Notes under the pieces: model-generated | Database searches by the model: none | What the model saw: only the letters and a program-made list of their open reading frames with translations | Told to the model about the DNA's origin: nothing | Made by a program: the position numbers and the translations under genes | NCBI GenBank assembly: GCA_049650345.1 | Contig: JBARZY010000084.1 | Location: forward strand, 62,001 to 126,000 | Source: Glaciecola sp049650345 | GTDB taxonomy: Bacteria; Pseudomonadota; Gammaproteobacteria; Enterobacterales; Alteromonadaceae | Length of the DNA stretch: 64,000 bases | Direction: 5' to 3' | Part shown: piece after piece, positions 27,304-36,922 of the stretch | How positions within the stretch are numbered: position 1 is the first letter of the stretch | Layout of the letters: each line of letters opens with the position of its first letter

Positions 27304-29295
27304 TTAAAGAGAGTTAGCCGCTTCAACCACTGCAGCATCGGTTATACCAAAGTGTTCAAATAGTTGACCAGCTGGCGCAGACTCACCAAAGGTATCCATA
27401 CCAACCACAACGCCGTCAAGACCCACATACTTGTACCATGTGTCTTTTGCTAGGGCTTCAATTGCCACACGCTTGGTGATGGTTTTTGGTAACACACTGT
27501 TGCGATACTCGGCTGATTGACGATCAAAAACATCGGTACATGGCATAGATACCACTCTTACCGCTTTGCCTTGGGCACTCAATGTAGCTGCAGCTGATAC
27601 CGCTAATTGCACTTCTGAGCCAGTGGCGATAAGTATTATTTCAGGGCTTTGCTCGCTATCAACCAATACATAACCACCGCGCTCTGCATCCATCAACTGT
27701 TGTAATGAACGGTCTTGTTGCGGTAAACCTTGACGGGTAAATACTAGCGCTGTGGGGCCGTCTTTACGCTCAATAGCTGCTTTCCAAGAAATCGCAGATT
27801 CTACTTGGTCACATGGTCTCCATGTGTCTAGATTTGGTGTTGCACGCAATGCTACCAGTTGCTCAACAGGCTGGTGAGTAGGGCCATCTTCACCCAAACC
27901 AATTGAATCGTGGGTATACACAAAAATAGCAGGTTGTTTCATTAATGCAGCCATACGAACGGCATTGCGTGCGTATTCCATAAACATTAAGAAAGTTGCA
28001 CCATAAGGCTTAAAACCACCATACAATGACATACCATTCATCATTGCCGACATACCAAACTCGCGCACACCGTAATACACATAGTTACCGCTTGCGTCAT
28101 CAGCAGAAATACCTTTACTGGTATTGTGGATAGTTAGGTTTGAACCGGCTAAGTCAGCTGAACCACCTAATAGCTCTGGCAATATTGGCGCATATGCATT
28201 TAATGCATTTTGTGACGCTTTGCGCGTTGCAGGTGCTTCAGGGTTTTGCTGTAGTGCCGTGATATATTTAGAGCATGTTTTATTCCATAACTCTGGCAAA
28301 TCACCATTTTTACGGCGAACAAATTCAGCAGCAAGTTCTGGGTGTGCCACTTGATATTGATTAAACAGTTCTTGCCATGCTTGCTCTGCAGCCGCGCCTT
28401 TGGTTTTGGCATCCCAATTAGCATATACATCATCGGGAATATCAAATGCAGCATGTGGCCAGTCGAGTGCTTTTCGGGTTAACGCAATTTCGTCGTCCCC
28501 TAATGGTGCACCGTGGCAGCTTTCTGTACCTTCTTTATTTGGCGAACCAAAACCAATTGTGGTTTTGCAACAAATTAGGGTGGGCTTTGAGGTTTCTTTC
28601 TGTGCCGCATCTATAGCTTGAGCCAATTGCTCAGGATTATGACCATCTACATCGCTAATAACATGCCAGCCGTATGCTTCAAAACGTTTAGGGGTATCGT
28701 CACTGAACCAACCTTCTACTTCGCCATCAATAGAAATGCCATTGTCATCCCAAAACGCAATGAGCTTGCCTAAGCCTAAGGTGCCCGCTAATGAACATGT
28801 TTCGTGAGAAATACCTTCCATAAGGCAACCGTCACCTAAAAAGGTATACGTGTAATGATCAACTATATTGAAATTGTCTTGGTTAAACTGAGCCGCCAAT
28901 ACTTTCTCGGCCAGCGCCATGCCAACTGCATTACTGATGCCTTGACCTAATGGTCCGGTAGTGGTTTCAACACCTGGCGCATAACCGTATTCTGGGTGCC
29001 CTGGTGTTTTCGAGTGGAGTTGTCTGAAATTTTTAAGCTCTTCAATCGGTAAATCGTAACCTGTTAGATGCAATAGCGAGTACAACAACATTGAGCCGTG
29101 TCCGTTTGATAAGATAAAACGATCGCGGTTGGCCCAATTAGGATTAGCAGGGTTGTGAGATAAATAATCACACCACAATACTTGGGCAATGTCGGCCATA
29201 CCCATAGGCGCGCCTGGATGACCAGACTTGGCTTGTTGAACAGCGTCCATACTTAATGCGCGAACCGCATTGGCTAGATGTCGACGAGAAGGCAT
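27304..29295 (-). CDS. tkt: Transketolase
   Basis: Thiamine-diphosphate enzyme of the pentose phosphate pathway, 663 residues from the chosen start. MPSRRHLANAVRALSMDAV is the usual N-terminus and is preceded by AGGAG, so an ATG 18 codons further upstream was rejected. The TPP motif GDGCLMEGISHE...DDNGIS and the pyrimidine-domain stretch EFGMSAMMNG are present. It is the first gene of the tkt-epd-pgk-fba group and is divergent from metK. Confidence 0.97.
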   Translation of the reverse strand: MPSRRHLANAVRALSMDAVQQAKSGHPGAPMGMADIAQVLWCDYLSHNPANPNWANRDRFILSNGHGSMLLYSLLHLTGYDLPIEELKNFRQLHSKTPGHPEYGYAPGVETTTGPLGQGISNAVGMALAEKVLAAQFNQDNFNIVDHYTYTFLGDGCLMEGISHETCSLAGTLGLGKLIAFWDDNGISIDGEVEGWFSDDTPKRFEAYGWHVISDVDGHNPEQLAQAIDAAQKETSKPTLICCKTTIGFGSPNKEGTESCHGAPLGDDEIALTRKALDWPHAAFDIPDDVYANWDAKTKGAAAEQAWQELFNQYQVAHPELAAEFVRRKNGDLPELWNKTCSKYITALQQNPEAPATRKASQNALNAYAPILPELLGGSADLAGSNLTIHNTSKGISADDASGNYVYYGVREFGMSAMMNGMSLYGGFKPYGATFLMFMEYARNAVRMAALMKQPAIFVYTHDSIGLGEDGPTHQPVEQLVALRATPNLDTWRPCDQVESAISWKAAIERKDGPTALVFTRQGLPQQDRSLQQLMDAERGGYVLVDSEQSPEIILIATGSEVQLAVSAAATLSAQGKAVRVVSMPCTDVFDRQSAEYRNSVLPKTITKRVAIEALAKDTWYKYVGLDGVVVGMDTFGESAPAGQLFEHFGITDAAVVEAANSL

Positions 29296-29501
29296 AACAG
29301 CTCCTAGATGCAGGTGTTTGTAGCAGCATTGGCTAGCAAACACGTTCATAAAAAAATTCGATGCGTATTGTCGCGCACCGTCGTTGCTTGTTCAATCATT
29401 AAATCTTGTTTTACGCTTCTTTTATGATGTGTAAGACTATAAATGTAAATTGAATAAACAAAACGAAAACTAAATCAAGGTAGTCAGCGTATAAATTAGA
29501 T

Positions 29502-29525
29502 AGACTTTTAGACGTCTAGAAGTAA
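29502..29525 (+). promoter_or_regulatory. MetJ operator upstream of metK (three met boxes)
   Basis: Three tandem 8-base units, AGACTTTT, AGACGTCT and AGAAGTAA. The middle one is the perfect MetJ consensus and the flanking ones match five of eight. They end four bases before the -35 of the metK promoter, so MetJ with SAM bound would repress SAM synthetase. Confidence 0.85.
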
Positions 29526-29528
29526 AGA

Positions 29529-29557
29529 TTGGTAAAACAGTTTTTAGTGTTTATAAT
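29529..29557 (+). promoter_or_regulatory. Sigma-70 promoter of metK
   Basis: TTGGTA at 29529-29534, a 17-base spacer and a perfect TATAAT at 29552-29557, about 110 bases before the metK ATG. The met boxes abut its -35. Confidence 0.75.
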
Positions 29558-29667
29558 ATGGGCGTAAATTAATTTAAATACCCAACAAATGTGCCACAAC
29601 CAAACACCTCGCTTTTGATACACCGAAAGCTCAGTTTATGCACGTTTGTGTTTAACCAGGATTGTAT

Positions 29668-30819
29668 ATGACAACACATTTATTCACTTCAGAGTCAGTT
29701 TCTGAAGGCCATCCAGACAAAATAGCCGATCAAATTTCTGATGCCGTTTTAGATGCTATTTTAACCGAAGACCCAAAAGCTCGCGTTGCCTGCGAAACAT
29801 TTGTGAAAACAGGCATGGTGTTGGTAGGCGGCGAAATTAACACCTCAGCTTGGGTCGACATTGAAGAAATTACGCGTAGAACCGTAAAAGAAATCGGTTA
29901 CGTGCACTCTGATATGGGCTTTGACGGCGAGTCGTGCGCGGTACTAAATGCAATTGGTAAACAGTCTGCTGATATTAATCAAGGCGTTGACCGAGAAAGC
30001 CCTGAACAACAAGGCGCCGGTGACCAAGGTTTGATGTTTGGTTATGCCAGTGATGAAACCGACGTATTAATGCCTGCACCCATTACCTACGCGCACCGTT
30101 TAGTAGAGCAACAAGCAAAATTACGTAAAAATGGCACGCTAAACTGGCTACGCCCCGATGCTAAAAGCCAAATTACTTTTGTTTATGAAAATAACAAACC
30201 CGTTGGCATAGATGCTGTTGTACTATCCACGCAACATTGCGATAGCATTAGCACCAACGATCTCCGCGAAGCCGTGATGGAAGAAATTATTAAGCCTATC
30301 TTACCGGCTCAATGGTTAACCAGTAATACCCAATATCACATCAACCCTACCGGTCGATTTGTAATTGGCGGCCCAATGGGTGACTGTGGATTAACAGGTC
30401 GAAAAATTATTGTTGATACATACGGCGGTATGGCGAGGCATGGCGGTGGTGCATTTTCGGGTAAAGATCCATCAAAAGTTGATCGCAGTGCTGCTTATGC
30501 AGGACGATATGTGGCTAAAAACATTGTTGCAGCAGGCTTGGCACAACGCTGTGAAATTCAGGTATCGTATGCTATTGGTGTTGCCAAACCGACCTCTATT
30601 AGCATTGAAACCTTTGGTACCGGTAAGCTAGCCGAGCACAAATTAGTTGCCTTGGTAAACAAGCATTTCGATTTAACGCCCTATGGACTGATTGATATGC
30701 TAAAGCTTGAACAACCTATTTATCAGGCGACTGCTGCGTATGGCCACTTTGGTCGTGAACAGTTTCCATGGGAAGCCACCGATAAAGCAGCTGCATTGAA
30801 GGCTGATGCTGGTTTATAA
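29668..30819 (+). CDS. metK: S-adenosylmethionine synthetase
   Basis: Makes SAM from methionine and ATP; 383 residues. Visible signatures are FTSESVSEGHPDKIADQISDA at the start, GAGDQGLMFGYA and the phosphate loop GGGAFSGKDPSKVDRSAAY. The ATG at 29668 follows CCAGG; a TTG two codons upstream is less likely. Three MetJ-like boxes and a good promoter lie upstream. Confidence 0.97.
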   Translation: MTTHLFTSESVSEGHPDKIADQISDAVLDAILTEDPKARVACETFVKTGMVLVGGEINTSAWVDIEEITRRTVKEIGYVHSDMGFDGESCAVLNAIGKQSADINQGVDRESPEQQGAGDQGLMFGYASDETDVLMPAPITYAHRLVEQQAKLRKNGTLNWLRPDAKSQITFVYENNKPVGIDAVVLSTQHCDSISTNDLREAVMEEIIKPILPAQWLTSNTQYHINPTGRFVIGGPMGDCGLTGRKIIVDTYGGMARHGGGAFSGKDPSKVDRSAAYAGRYVAKNIVAAGLAQRCEIQVSYAIGVAKPTSISIETFGTGKLAEHKLVALVNKHFDLTPYGLIDMLKLEQPIYQATAAYGHFGREQFPWEATDKAAALKADAGL

Positions 30820-30851
30820 TTAAAGCATTAATGCCATTTAAAGGAAGTAAA

Positions 30852-31655
30852 ATGAATCGCTTTATAAAAACAACATTGGTGGCAGCTTCGATTGCGCTGG
30901 TGTCTGCATGTAATACGTCACCCACTGGACGTACACAAGTGCTGTTATATAACGATGCTCAACTTGATGAAATGGGTGCGCAAACTTTTTCGTCAATGAA
31001 AAGTGAAGCTACTATTTCACAAAAAGCTACGACAAACGCGCTTGTGCAATGTATTGCTGATGAGTTGCTGGCTCATGTTGACGACAGCGTATTTGCTGGT
31101 GAGTGGGAAGTTGTTGTATTTGACGAGCCACAAGTGAATGCATTTGCGCTACCTGGCGGCAAAATTGGTGTTTACACAGGCTTGCTCGATGTGGCAGTAA
31201 ATCAACACCAAATAGCTGCAGTTGTAGGTCATGAAATTGGTCACGTCATTGCTAAACATGGTAATCAACGCATGTCAAAAAGTGATCTTATTGGTATGGG
31301 TCAACAACTTCTGTCAAGTGCTGTTTCTGCATCTGAGACAGCCCAAAATAATAAATTTGTGCAAGCGTTTGCGGCGCCTGCAATTAGTTTTACTGGCACT
31401 GCTGTAAACTTGTATTACAGCCGCGATCATGAAACCGAAGCTGACGAAATTGGCATTGATTTAATGGCAAAAGCCGGCTTTGATCCGAGTGAGTCTATCT
31501 CGTTATGGGAAAATATGGCAGCAGTTGGAGGCAGTAAACCTCCTGAGTTTTTATCTACCCACCCTTCTGAAAGTACTCGCATCAAGAATTTAACGGCTAA
31601 ACTGCCAAGTGCAAATACTTATTATAGCGATGCTGAAAAAGCGACATGTGAATAA
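30852..31655 (+). CDS. M48-family metallopeptidase lipoprotein
   Basis: Probable outer-membrane-associated zinc protease of 267 residues, similar in layout to LoiP/YcaL and BepA-type proteins but without TPR repeats. The signal peptide ends in a lipobox VSAC. The zinc motif is VGHEIGHVIAKHG, with the third ligand likely in the HETEADEIG stretch. AAGGAAG precedes the ATG. It is 32 bases after metK, and a terminator follows. Confidence 0.88.
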   Translation: MNRFIKTTLVAASIALVSACNTSPTGRTQVLLYNDAQLDEMGAQTFSSMKSEATISQKATTNALVQCIADELLAHVDDSVFAGEWEVVVFDEPQVNAFALPGGKIGVYTGLLDVAVNQHQIAAVVGHEIGHVIAKHGNQRMSKSDLIGMGQQLLSSAVSASETAQNNKFVQAFAAPAISFTGTAVNLYYSRDHETEADEIGIDLMAKAGFDPSESISLWENMAAVGGSKPPEFLSTHPSESTRIKNLTAKLPSANTYYSDAEKATCE

Positions 31656-31680
31656 GCCAGTTCCTAGCTTACATTGCGCA

Positions 31681-31712
31681 AAAAAAACCGCTCAAATGAG
31701 CGGTTTTTTTAT
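31681..31712. terminator. Bidirectional terminator between the M48 protease gene and mscS
   Basis: Stem AACCGCTC/GAGCGGTT with loop AAAT, flanked by a run of A on the left and a run of T on the right, serving convergent genes. Confidence 0.92.
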
Positions 31713-31727
31713 ACTTAGAACTAAGGC

Positions 31728-32552
31728 TTAGTCGTTTTTATGAACATGTACGTCCATTTGCGGATATGGGATAGAGATGCCTTCTTGGTCGAAACGTAAT
31801 TTCACTGCCTCGGTGAAGTCAAATTTTACGCCCCAAAAGTCACCCGACTTCGCCCACGGACGAACCACAAAATTCACGCTACTGTCACCTAATTCTGACA
31901 CAGCAACTTGCGGTGCTGGCTCAGGCAGTATGCGTGGATCGGCTTTCACCATTTCTTCTAAAATGCTTTTTGCTTTTTTCAAATCGTCATCGTAACCAAT
32001 ACCAAAAACCATATCTACACGGCGGGTATCTTTAGCGCTGAAGTTGGTGATGTTACCACCATAAATAGCGCCGTTAGGCACAATAACTTCTTTGTTGTCG
32101 GGGGTAGTCATTAGTGTGGTAAAAATACCAATGCTATTTACTGAACCCATCGCGCCACCGGCATCGACAAAGTCACCGGCCTTGAACGGACGAAATACTA
32201 GCAGCATTACGCCAGCAGCAAAATTCGATAGCGAGCCTTGTAGCGATAAGCCAATAGCCAAACCAGCAGCAGCCAAAATAGCAGCTAAAGAAGTCGTATC
32301 GACACCTAATTGATCAAGTGAGGCAATAATAACGAACAACATTAATATGGCGCGTACTATAGACTTTAAAAATTCTATTAGCATGTTGTCGTATTTAGAC
32401 TTAGCCATTAACTTGCCAAACACATTAACAAGAATGTTAACAACAATCTTACCAATGATGTAAATCACAATCGCCATAGCGATGTTTATTGCGAAGGGAA
32501 TAATAAACTCATCTAAATATTTAGATGCGTCTTCTTGTGTGAGCTCAAACAT
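31728..32552 (-). CDS. mscS: Small-conductance mechanosensitive channel (MscS family)
   Basis: Inner-membrane channel of 274 residues, close to the 286 of E. coli MscS. Three membrane helices lie in residues 15-130, the pore helix is GLAIGLSLQGSLSNFAAGVMLL, and the beta domain follows with RPFKAGDFVDAGGAMGSV and IVPNGAIYGGNITNFS. It opens under hypo-osmotic shock to release solutes. Confidence 0.94.
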   Translation of the reverse strand: MFELTQEDASKYLDEFIIPFAINIAMAIVIYIIGKIVVNILVNVFGKLMAKSKYDNMLIEFLKSIVRAILMLFVIIASLDQLGVDTTSLAAILAAAGLAIGLSLQGSLSNFAAGVMLLVFRPFKAGDFVDAGGAMGSVNSIGIFTTLMTTPDNKEVIVPNGAIYGGNITNFSAKDTRRVDMVFGIGYDDDLKKAKSILEEMVKADPRILPEPAPQVAVSELGDSSVNFVVRPWAKSGDFWGVKFDFTEAVKLRFDQEGISIPYPQMDVHVHKND

Positions 32553-32768
32553 GGGACATTTCCTTTGTATATTATATTGTTAGCTAAATAACCAAGCATT
32601 TAGCTTCGCTAAAATAGCAATTAAGAATAAAAAAACAACAAAAATCTTTTGAAAAAGTGTCACTAATTTGCAACACTATACCTGTAATATAAATAAAAAA
32701 AGCGATTAGTAACGCGGTTAGCAGCAATTTTACTAATTAAAATAGTACTTTATGGAGGATAGTGCCAA

Positions 32769-32975
32769 ATGAATATCGATCTCGTACTCATGTTTGGTTC
32801 TCTGATTTTATTAGCCGTTTCTGGCTTACTGGTTTTTTGTTTTACCGAATCAAAGGGCAAAAATACGCCGTATGCACGTAGACAGCGTGGCAACGTTAAA
32901 TCTACTATGCAACAAAGCAACGAACAAGTTCGCCATCCATCTACTCCTATAACCATGGATAAAGAACTCGTATAG
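32769..32975 (+). CDS. Small single-pass membrane protein, unknown function
   Basis: Protein of 68 residues with one hydrophobic helix (about 5-25) and a basic, hydrophilic tail containing YARRQRGN. GGAGG lies ten bases before the ATG, which supports translation. It is divergent from mscS. I do not recognise the family. Confidence 0.65.
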   Translation: MNIDLVLMFGSLILLAVSGLLVFCFTESKGKNTPYARRQRGNVKSTMQQSNEQVRHPSTPITMDKELV

Positions 32976-33076
32976 TGTGTAAGACCACTGCATCAAAGTA
33001 GTGATTCAGTATCAAGGTGTGATAACCTCCAACTAATTTTTACACATCATTCACGCTTTGTTGGTTTTGCATCACT

Positions 33077-33805
33077 ATGAGAATTCCTAGGTTTTATTTA
33101 GACGCTCCATTGGTTACCGATGAGGTAATACAACTCCCTTCTGAATTAGCCCATTATATGGGTAATGTGTTACGAATGCGCATAGGCGCCCCCATTGTGT
33201 TGTTTAATGGCAATGGCAGCGAATACCCCAGCGAAATTGTTGATATTCATAAACGCAAAGCATCAGCACTTATCAATTCACAAATTGCACTAAATGTTGA
33301 ATCGCCGTTGCACCTTCATTTAGGTCAAGGTGTTTCAAAGGGCGATAGAATGGACGTTGCTCTGCAAAAAGCGGTAGAACTCGGCGTAACTGAAATTACG
33401 CCGATTATTACCGAAAACTGCAACGTTAAACTTGATGAAACGCGCTGGGCGAAAAAGCAGCAAGCGTGGCAAAAGCTTATTATTTCAGCCTGTGAACAAA
33501 GCCAGCGCAATGTTTTGCCCAAACTCAATGCGCCAATTAATATGCAGCAATGGCTAGCATTACCCACTGCTTTAACAAAACTCATTTTAAGTCCCGGCGC
33601 AAAAACATACTTGTCTAGTGTTGCTAGGCCTCAACAAGGTTTTCAAGTCATCATTGGGCCCGAAGGCGGCTTAAGCGAGCAAGAAGTTTACAGCGCCGAA
33701 CAACTAGGTTACTTGCCCGTTAATATGGGAAACCGAATATTACGCACTGAAACTGCAGCAATCGCTAGCTTGGCAATTTTGCAAGCTATACACGGTGATT
33801 TGTAA
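33077..33805 (+). CDS. rsmE: 16S rRNA m3U1498 methyltransferase
   Basis: SPOUT-family RNA methyltransferase of 242 residues. The N-terminal PUA-like domain starts MRIPRFYLDAPL, and the SAM knot region carries VIIGPEGGLSEQEV and NRILRTETAAIASLA, both hallmarks of RsmE. It heads a rsmE-gshB-yqgE-ruvX run typical of gammaproteobacteria. Confidence 0.95.
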   Translation: MRIPRFYLDAPLVTDEVIQLPSELAHYMGNVLRMRIGAPIVLFNGNGSEYPSEIVDIHKRKASALINSQIALNVESPLHLHLGQGVSKGDRMDVALQKAVELGVTEITPIITENCNVKLDETRWAKKQQAWQKLIISACEQSQRNVLPKLNAPINMQQWLALPTALTKLILSPGAKTYLSSVARPQQGFQVIIGPEGGLSEQEVYSAEQLGYLPVNMGNRILRTETAAIASLAILQAIHGDL

Positions 33806-33874
33806 AAACTCATTACTTGTATTTTATCAACTTACCCACACTTCTTAAGCATATATAATAGTAGAAAACGGATT

Positions 33875-34828
33875 ATGACAATAAAACTCGGCATAGTAAT
33901 GGACCCTATTGAGGCCATTAACATCAAAAAAGACACTAGCTTCGCCATGATGCTAGAGGCGCAAGCTCGCGGTTACGAAATTTATTATATGCAGATAGGT
34001 GATTTGTACATAGACAATGGCGAACCACGCGCTTGCGTACAAAAAATTAGTGTTAAAGAAGCCGAAAATAATTTTTATCATGCTGAACAATCGTTAGACA
34101 TCAACTTGGGTGAGCTGTCGGTACTACTGATGCGCAAAGACCCACCCGTTGACAGCCAATTTATTTATGCCACTCATATATTTTCATTAGCACAAGCTCA
34201 AGGTACTTTGGTGGTTAATGATCCACAAGCGCTGCGCGACTTTAACGAGAAACTATTTACGTCGTGGTATCCTAACTACATTCCGCCAACCATAGTAACG
34301 TCAAAAAAAGCGCAAATTAAAGCCTTTCACAAACAGCACCACGATATTATAGTTAAACCGCTTGATGGCATGGGCGGCACCAGTATTTTTAGGGTAAAAG
34401 AAGATGCCGTTAACCTTGGCGTGATTAGTGAAATTATTACTGCCAATGAAACAGAGCATGCCATGATACAAGCCTACATGCCTGAAATTAAAGACGGCGA
34501 CAAGCGCATACTGTTAGTAGACGGCGAAGTTATACCATATTGTTTAGCCAGGTTGCCTACAGGCACTGAAACACGCGGAAACTTAGCAGCGGGAGGCACT
34601 GGACGACCTCAAGAAGTCAGCGAAATAGACATGCAAGTAGCTCAAGCGATTGCTAAAGACATGAGCGCCAAAGGCATCTTATTTGTTGGCTTAGACATGA
34701 TTGGCAACAAGGTGACCGAAATTAATATCACTAGCCCAACTTGCGTGCGCGAAATAGAAGCGGCTTATCCAATTAATATATGCGCAGCGCTTTTTGATGC
34801 CATTGAAAAACGTCTGCAGCGAGGATAA
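33875..34828 (+). CDS. gshB: Glutathione synthetase
   Basis: ATP-grasp ligase joining gamma-glutamylcysteine and glycine; 317 residues. MTIKLGIVMDPIEAINIKKD is the family N-terminus, and the ATP-grasp core shows IVKPLDGMGGTSIF and TEINITSPTCVRE. The next gene starts within about ten bases of its stop. Confidence 0.96.
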   Translation: MTIKLGIVMDPIEAINIKKDTSFAMMLEAQARGYEIYYMQIGDLYIDNGEPRACVQKISVKEAENNFYHAEQSLDINLGELSVLLMRKDPPVDSQFIYATHIFSLAQAQGTLVVNDPQALRDFNEKLFTSWYPNYIPPTIVTSKKAQIKAFHKQHHDIIVKPLDGMGGTSIFRVKEDAVNLGVISEIITANETEHAMIQAYMPEIKDGDKRILLVDGEVIPYCLARLPTGTETRGNLAAGGTGRPQEVSEIDMQVAQAIAKDMSAKGILFVGLDMIGNKVTEINITSPTCVREIEAAYPINICAALFDAIEKRLQRG

Positions 34829-34835
34829 CGAATAC

Positions 34836-35423
34836 GTGACCCAAAACCAAACCACTATGACTGAAATTAGCAGTTTGCAAGACCATTTTTTGATTGCAAT
34901 GCCGTCGCTTAGCGACAAATATTTTTCACGCTCAGTAACTTATATACTTGAGCACTCTCACGAAGGCGCTATGGGGCTTATTATTAATCAGCCATCAACA
35001 ATGACCTTTAGAGAACTGATTGAACAAACCGATGATGGTATTGAGGTCGACACCACGATTAGCGAAAAGCTGATTCTGTGCGGTGGTCCAGTGCATCCCG
35101 ACCGTGGCTTTGTTTTGCACTCACATCAAGATGGCTGGAAGTCGAGTTTGCCTGTTAGTGACACGGTAATGGTTACTACATCAAAAGATATACTGACTGC
35201 CATGAGCCAGTCAAAAGGCCCCGACAGCACTATTGTTACCCTAGGTTATGCAGCTTGGGAGGCGGGCCAACTTGAACAAGAGTTGCAAGATAATGCATGG
35301 CTGACTATACCAGCTTGCAATGACATTATGTTTACTACCCCTATTTATAAAAAGTGGGAAGAGGCTGTGAACAAGCTTGGTGTAGACGTATGGCAACTTA
35401 CCCAACAAGCGGGCGAAGCGTAA
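34836..35423 (+). CDS. yqgE: YqgE/AlgH family protein
   Basis: Protein of about 195 residues of the UPF0301/AlgH family, function unsettled. The signature stretches are DHFLIAMPSLSDKYFSRSV, GAMGLIINQPS and CGGPVHPDRGFVLH. GTG at 34836 has GAGGA ten bases upstream; ATG at 34857 would give 188 residues, closer to E. coli YqgE, but lacks a ribosome site. Its stop directly abuts the ruvX start. Confidence 0.9.
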   Translation: MTQNQTTMTEISSLQDHFLIAMPSLSDKYFSRSVTYILEHSHEGAMGLIINQPSTMTFRELIEQTDDGIEVDTTISEKLILCGGPVHPDRGFVLHSHQDGWKSSLPVSDTVMVTTSKDILTAMSQSKGPDSTIVTLGYAAWEAGQLEQELQDNAWLTIPACNDIMFTTPIYKKWEEAVNKLGVDVWQLTQQAGEA

Positions 35424-35846
35424 GTGAGCACTAACACCTGTATGGCTTTTGATTTTGGCATGAAAAGCATAGGAGTAGCACTGGGCCAGGATATCACCGG
35501 CACGGCGTCTCCGTTGCCAGCGCTAAAAGCCCGTGATGGTATCCCTAATTGGGATACACTAGCAACGCTTATACAACAATGGCAACCCAGTATATTGTTA
35601 GTGGGCTTGCCATTAAATATGGACGGTACAGAGCAGGCCATTACCGCTAATGTAAAACGCTTTGCAGGCAGGCTTCAGCACAAGTATAACTTACCGGTAT
35701 ACCAATACGACGAGCGCTTGTCGACGGTGGATGCTAAGCAAAAATTGTTTGAACTTGGCGGCTATAAAAAACTCACAAAAGACAAAGTTGATAGCGTGTC
35801 GGCTTGTTTAATTTACGAAACGTGGTTAATGCGAGAAGGCGACTAA
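35424..35846 (+). CDS. ruvX: Putative pre-16S rRNA nuclease / Holliday junction resolvase-like YqgF
   Basis: RNase H-fold protein of 140 residues. The first acidic residue is in AFDFGMKSIGVALGQ, and later conserved stretches are VGLPLNMDGTEQ and YDERLSTVDA. The start is GTG at 35424, immediately after the yqgE stop. The family is needed for 16S rRNA 5' end maturation in E. coli. Confidence 0.94.
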   Translation: MSTNTCMAFDFGMKSIGVALGQDITGTASPLPALKARDGIPNWDTLATLIQQWQPSILLVGLPLNMDGTEQAITANVKRFAGRLQHKYNLPVYQYDERLSTVDAKQKLFELGGYKKLTKDKVDSVSACLIYETWLMREGD

Positions 35847-35849
35847 ATA

Positions 35850-36197
35850 ATGAGCGAAAAAAACAACCAACAACCCTCTACTTTAAGTAAGATACCGCGT
35901 GCATGGGGCATTCAAATTTTACTTTTGTTTCTGCTAGTGGCTCCCCAAGCCTTCGTAAGCTTAATTCACAATACTGCCGACTTATCACCAGTGGTGTTAA
36001 TTTTAGTGTGCTTTAGTGGTTACACTGGTTGGTTAGTCTGGACTAAAAGCGGCAAATACCCAATCCATTCTATTGAAGACTTTTTTTATGTGGAGGCCAA
36101 TCAAGCTGAATGCGGCGCACTGCAGCGAGCATGCTGGCATCTCACAATGGGCTTAATGCTAATTTTAGTGTTTATTACCCTTCGTGCTATTTTATAA
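35850..36197 (+). CDS. Small three-helix membrane protein, unknown function
   Basis: Protein of 115 residues with hydrophobic segments at about 20-40, 45-64 and 95-114. It starts three bases after ruvX, so it belongs to that transcript. No family recognised. The middle part contains ...SIEDFFYVEANQAECG between helices two and three. Confidence 0.7.
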   Translation: MSEKNNQQPSTLSKIPRAWGIQILLLFLLVAPQAFVSLIHNTADLSPVVLILVCFSGYTGWLVWTKSGKYPIHSIEDFFYVEANQAECGALQRACWHLTMGLMLILVFITLRAIL

Positions 36198-36199
36198 GG

Positions 36200-36907
36200 T
36201 CACAACATTCGCTTCAAGCGTGTGTTGATGCCTTTATGGTTACGATTAACATCAGCTAACAGCAACTCAGCCGTTGCTATGGCATCGTTTAATGCGTTGT
36301 GCGCAAAATAACTGGGCAATTGAAAGCTTTCGCGCACATTGGCTAAACGCAAATCAGAAGGGTCGTAATTTACATCTTTTAAATCGTAGCGCCGCTTTAT
36401 AAGCGCAAGGGTATCTATCATAATGAGCGGCGGCACAATACCATAAATTTGCTTGCATGCCTCTTGCAAAAAACCGCGTTCAATTCTGGCAAAATGCACC
36501 AATAACACTTTTCCGGCCATCATCTTTAATAAGTCATCGACGGCTTGTTTTAATTCTGCGCCTAACTCTTTTTCAGAATCGGTAATTTGGTGAATAGCAA
36601 CGTTGTCCCTTTTCAACTTACCGCGGGTGCGCACAATTTGATGATAACAAGTATTTAACTGAATTTTACCCCGATGAATGTTCACGCAGCCTATTGATAA
36701 TAGCTGGTCACGCACTGCATTCATACCTGTAGTTTCAAAATCTAATGACAGTACATCAAGCTCACATAGTTGGGCGCTTTTATCAGGAAACGGTACCGAC
36801 AAGTAAGCTTTTAACCCTCCTGTAGGATTTTGTTGCAAGCAACGAAGTCGTTGTTGGTCAGCATTAAGTAAGCTTTTGGGCAGCCAGTTATTCAGTGATG
36901 CCATCAT
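36200..36907 (-). CDS. 3'-5' exonuclease, DnaQ-like
   Basis: DEDDh exonuclease of 235 residues. Motif I is LSLDFETTGMN (about residue 54-64), motif II includes LVHFARIERGFL, and motif III is HNALNDAIATAELLLA. It is too short and lacks the signals of a PolC-type protein, so it resembles the stand-alone epsilon-like exonucleases. It begins 15 bases after the DUF294 protein, and this pair is often found beside the acetate-type symporter encoded divergently. Confidence 0.88.
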   Translation of the reverse strand: MMASLNNWLPKSLLNADQQRLRCLQQNPTGGLKAYLSVPFPDKSAQLCELDVLSLDFETTGMNAVRDQLLSIGCVNIHRGKIQLNTCYHQIVRTRGKLKRDNVAIHQITDSEKELGAELKQAVDDLLKMMAGKVLLVHFARIERGFLQEACKQIYGIVPPLIMIDTLALIKRRYDLKDVNYDPSDLRLANVRESFQLPSYFAHNALNDAIATAELLLADVNRNHKGINTRLKRML

Positions 36908-36922
36908 AGAGGTATGCTCATA

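Larger units (their letters stand above)
29296..29667. promoter_or_regulatory. Divergent tkt/metK control region
   Basis: This 372-base gap contains the tkt ribosome site AGGAG, MetJ-like boxes (29502-29525) and a strong rightward promoter, each listed separately. Nothing resembling a SAM riboswitch fold was seen. The remaining stretch nearer tkt holds no feature I can support. Confidence 0.6.

Noticed and set aside
29296..29667. SAM riboswitch ahead of metK
   Set aside because: No recognisable riboswitch core or terminator; the control is explained by met boxes next to a good promoter.
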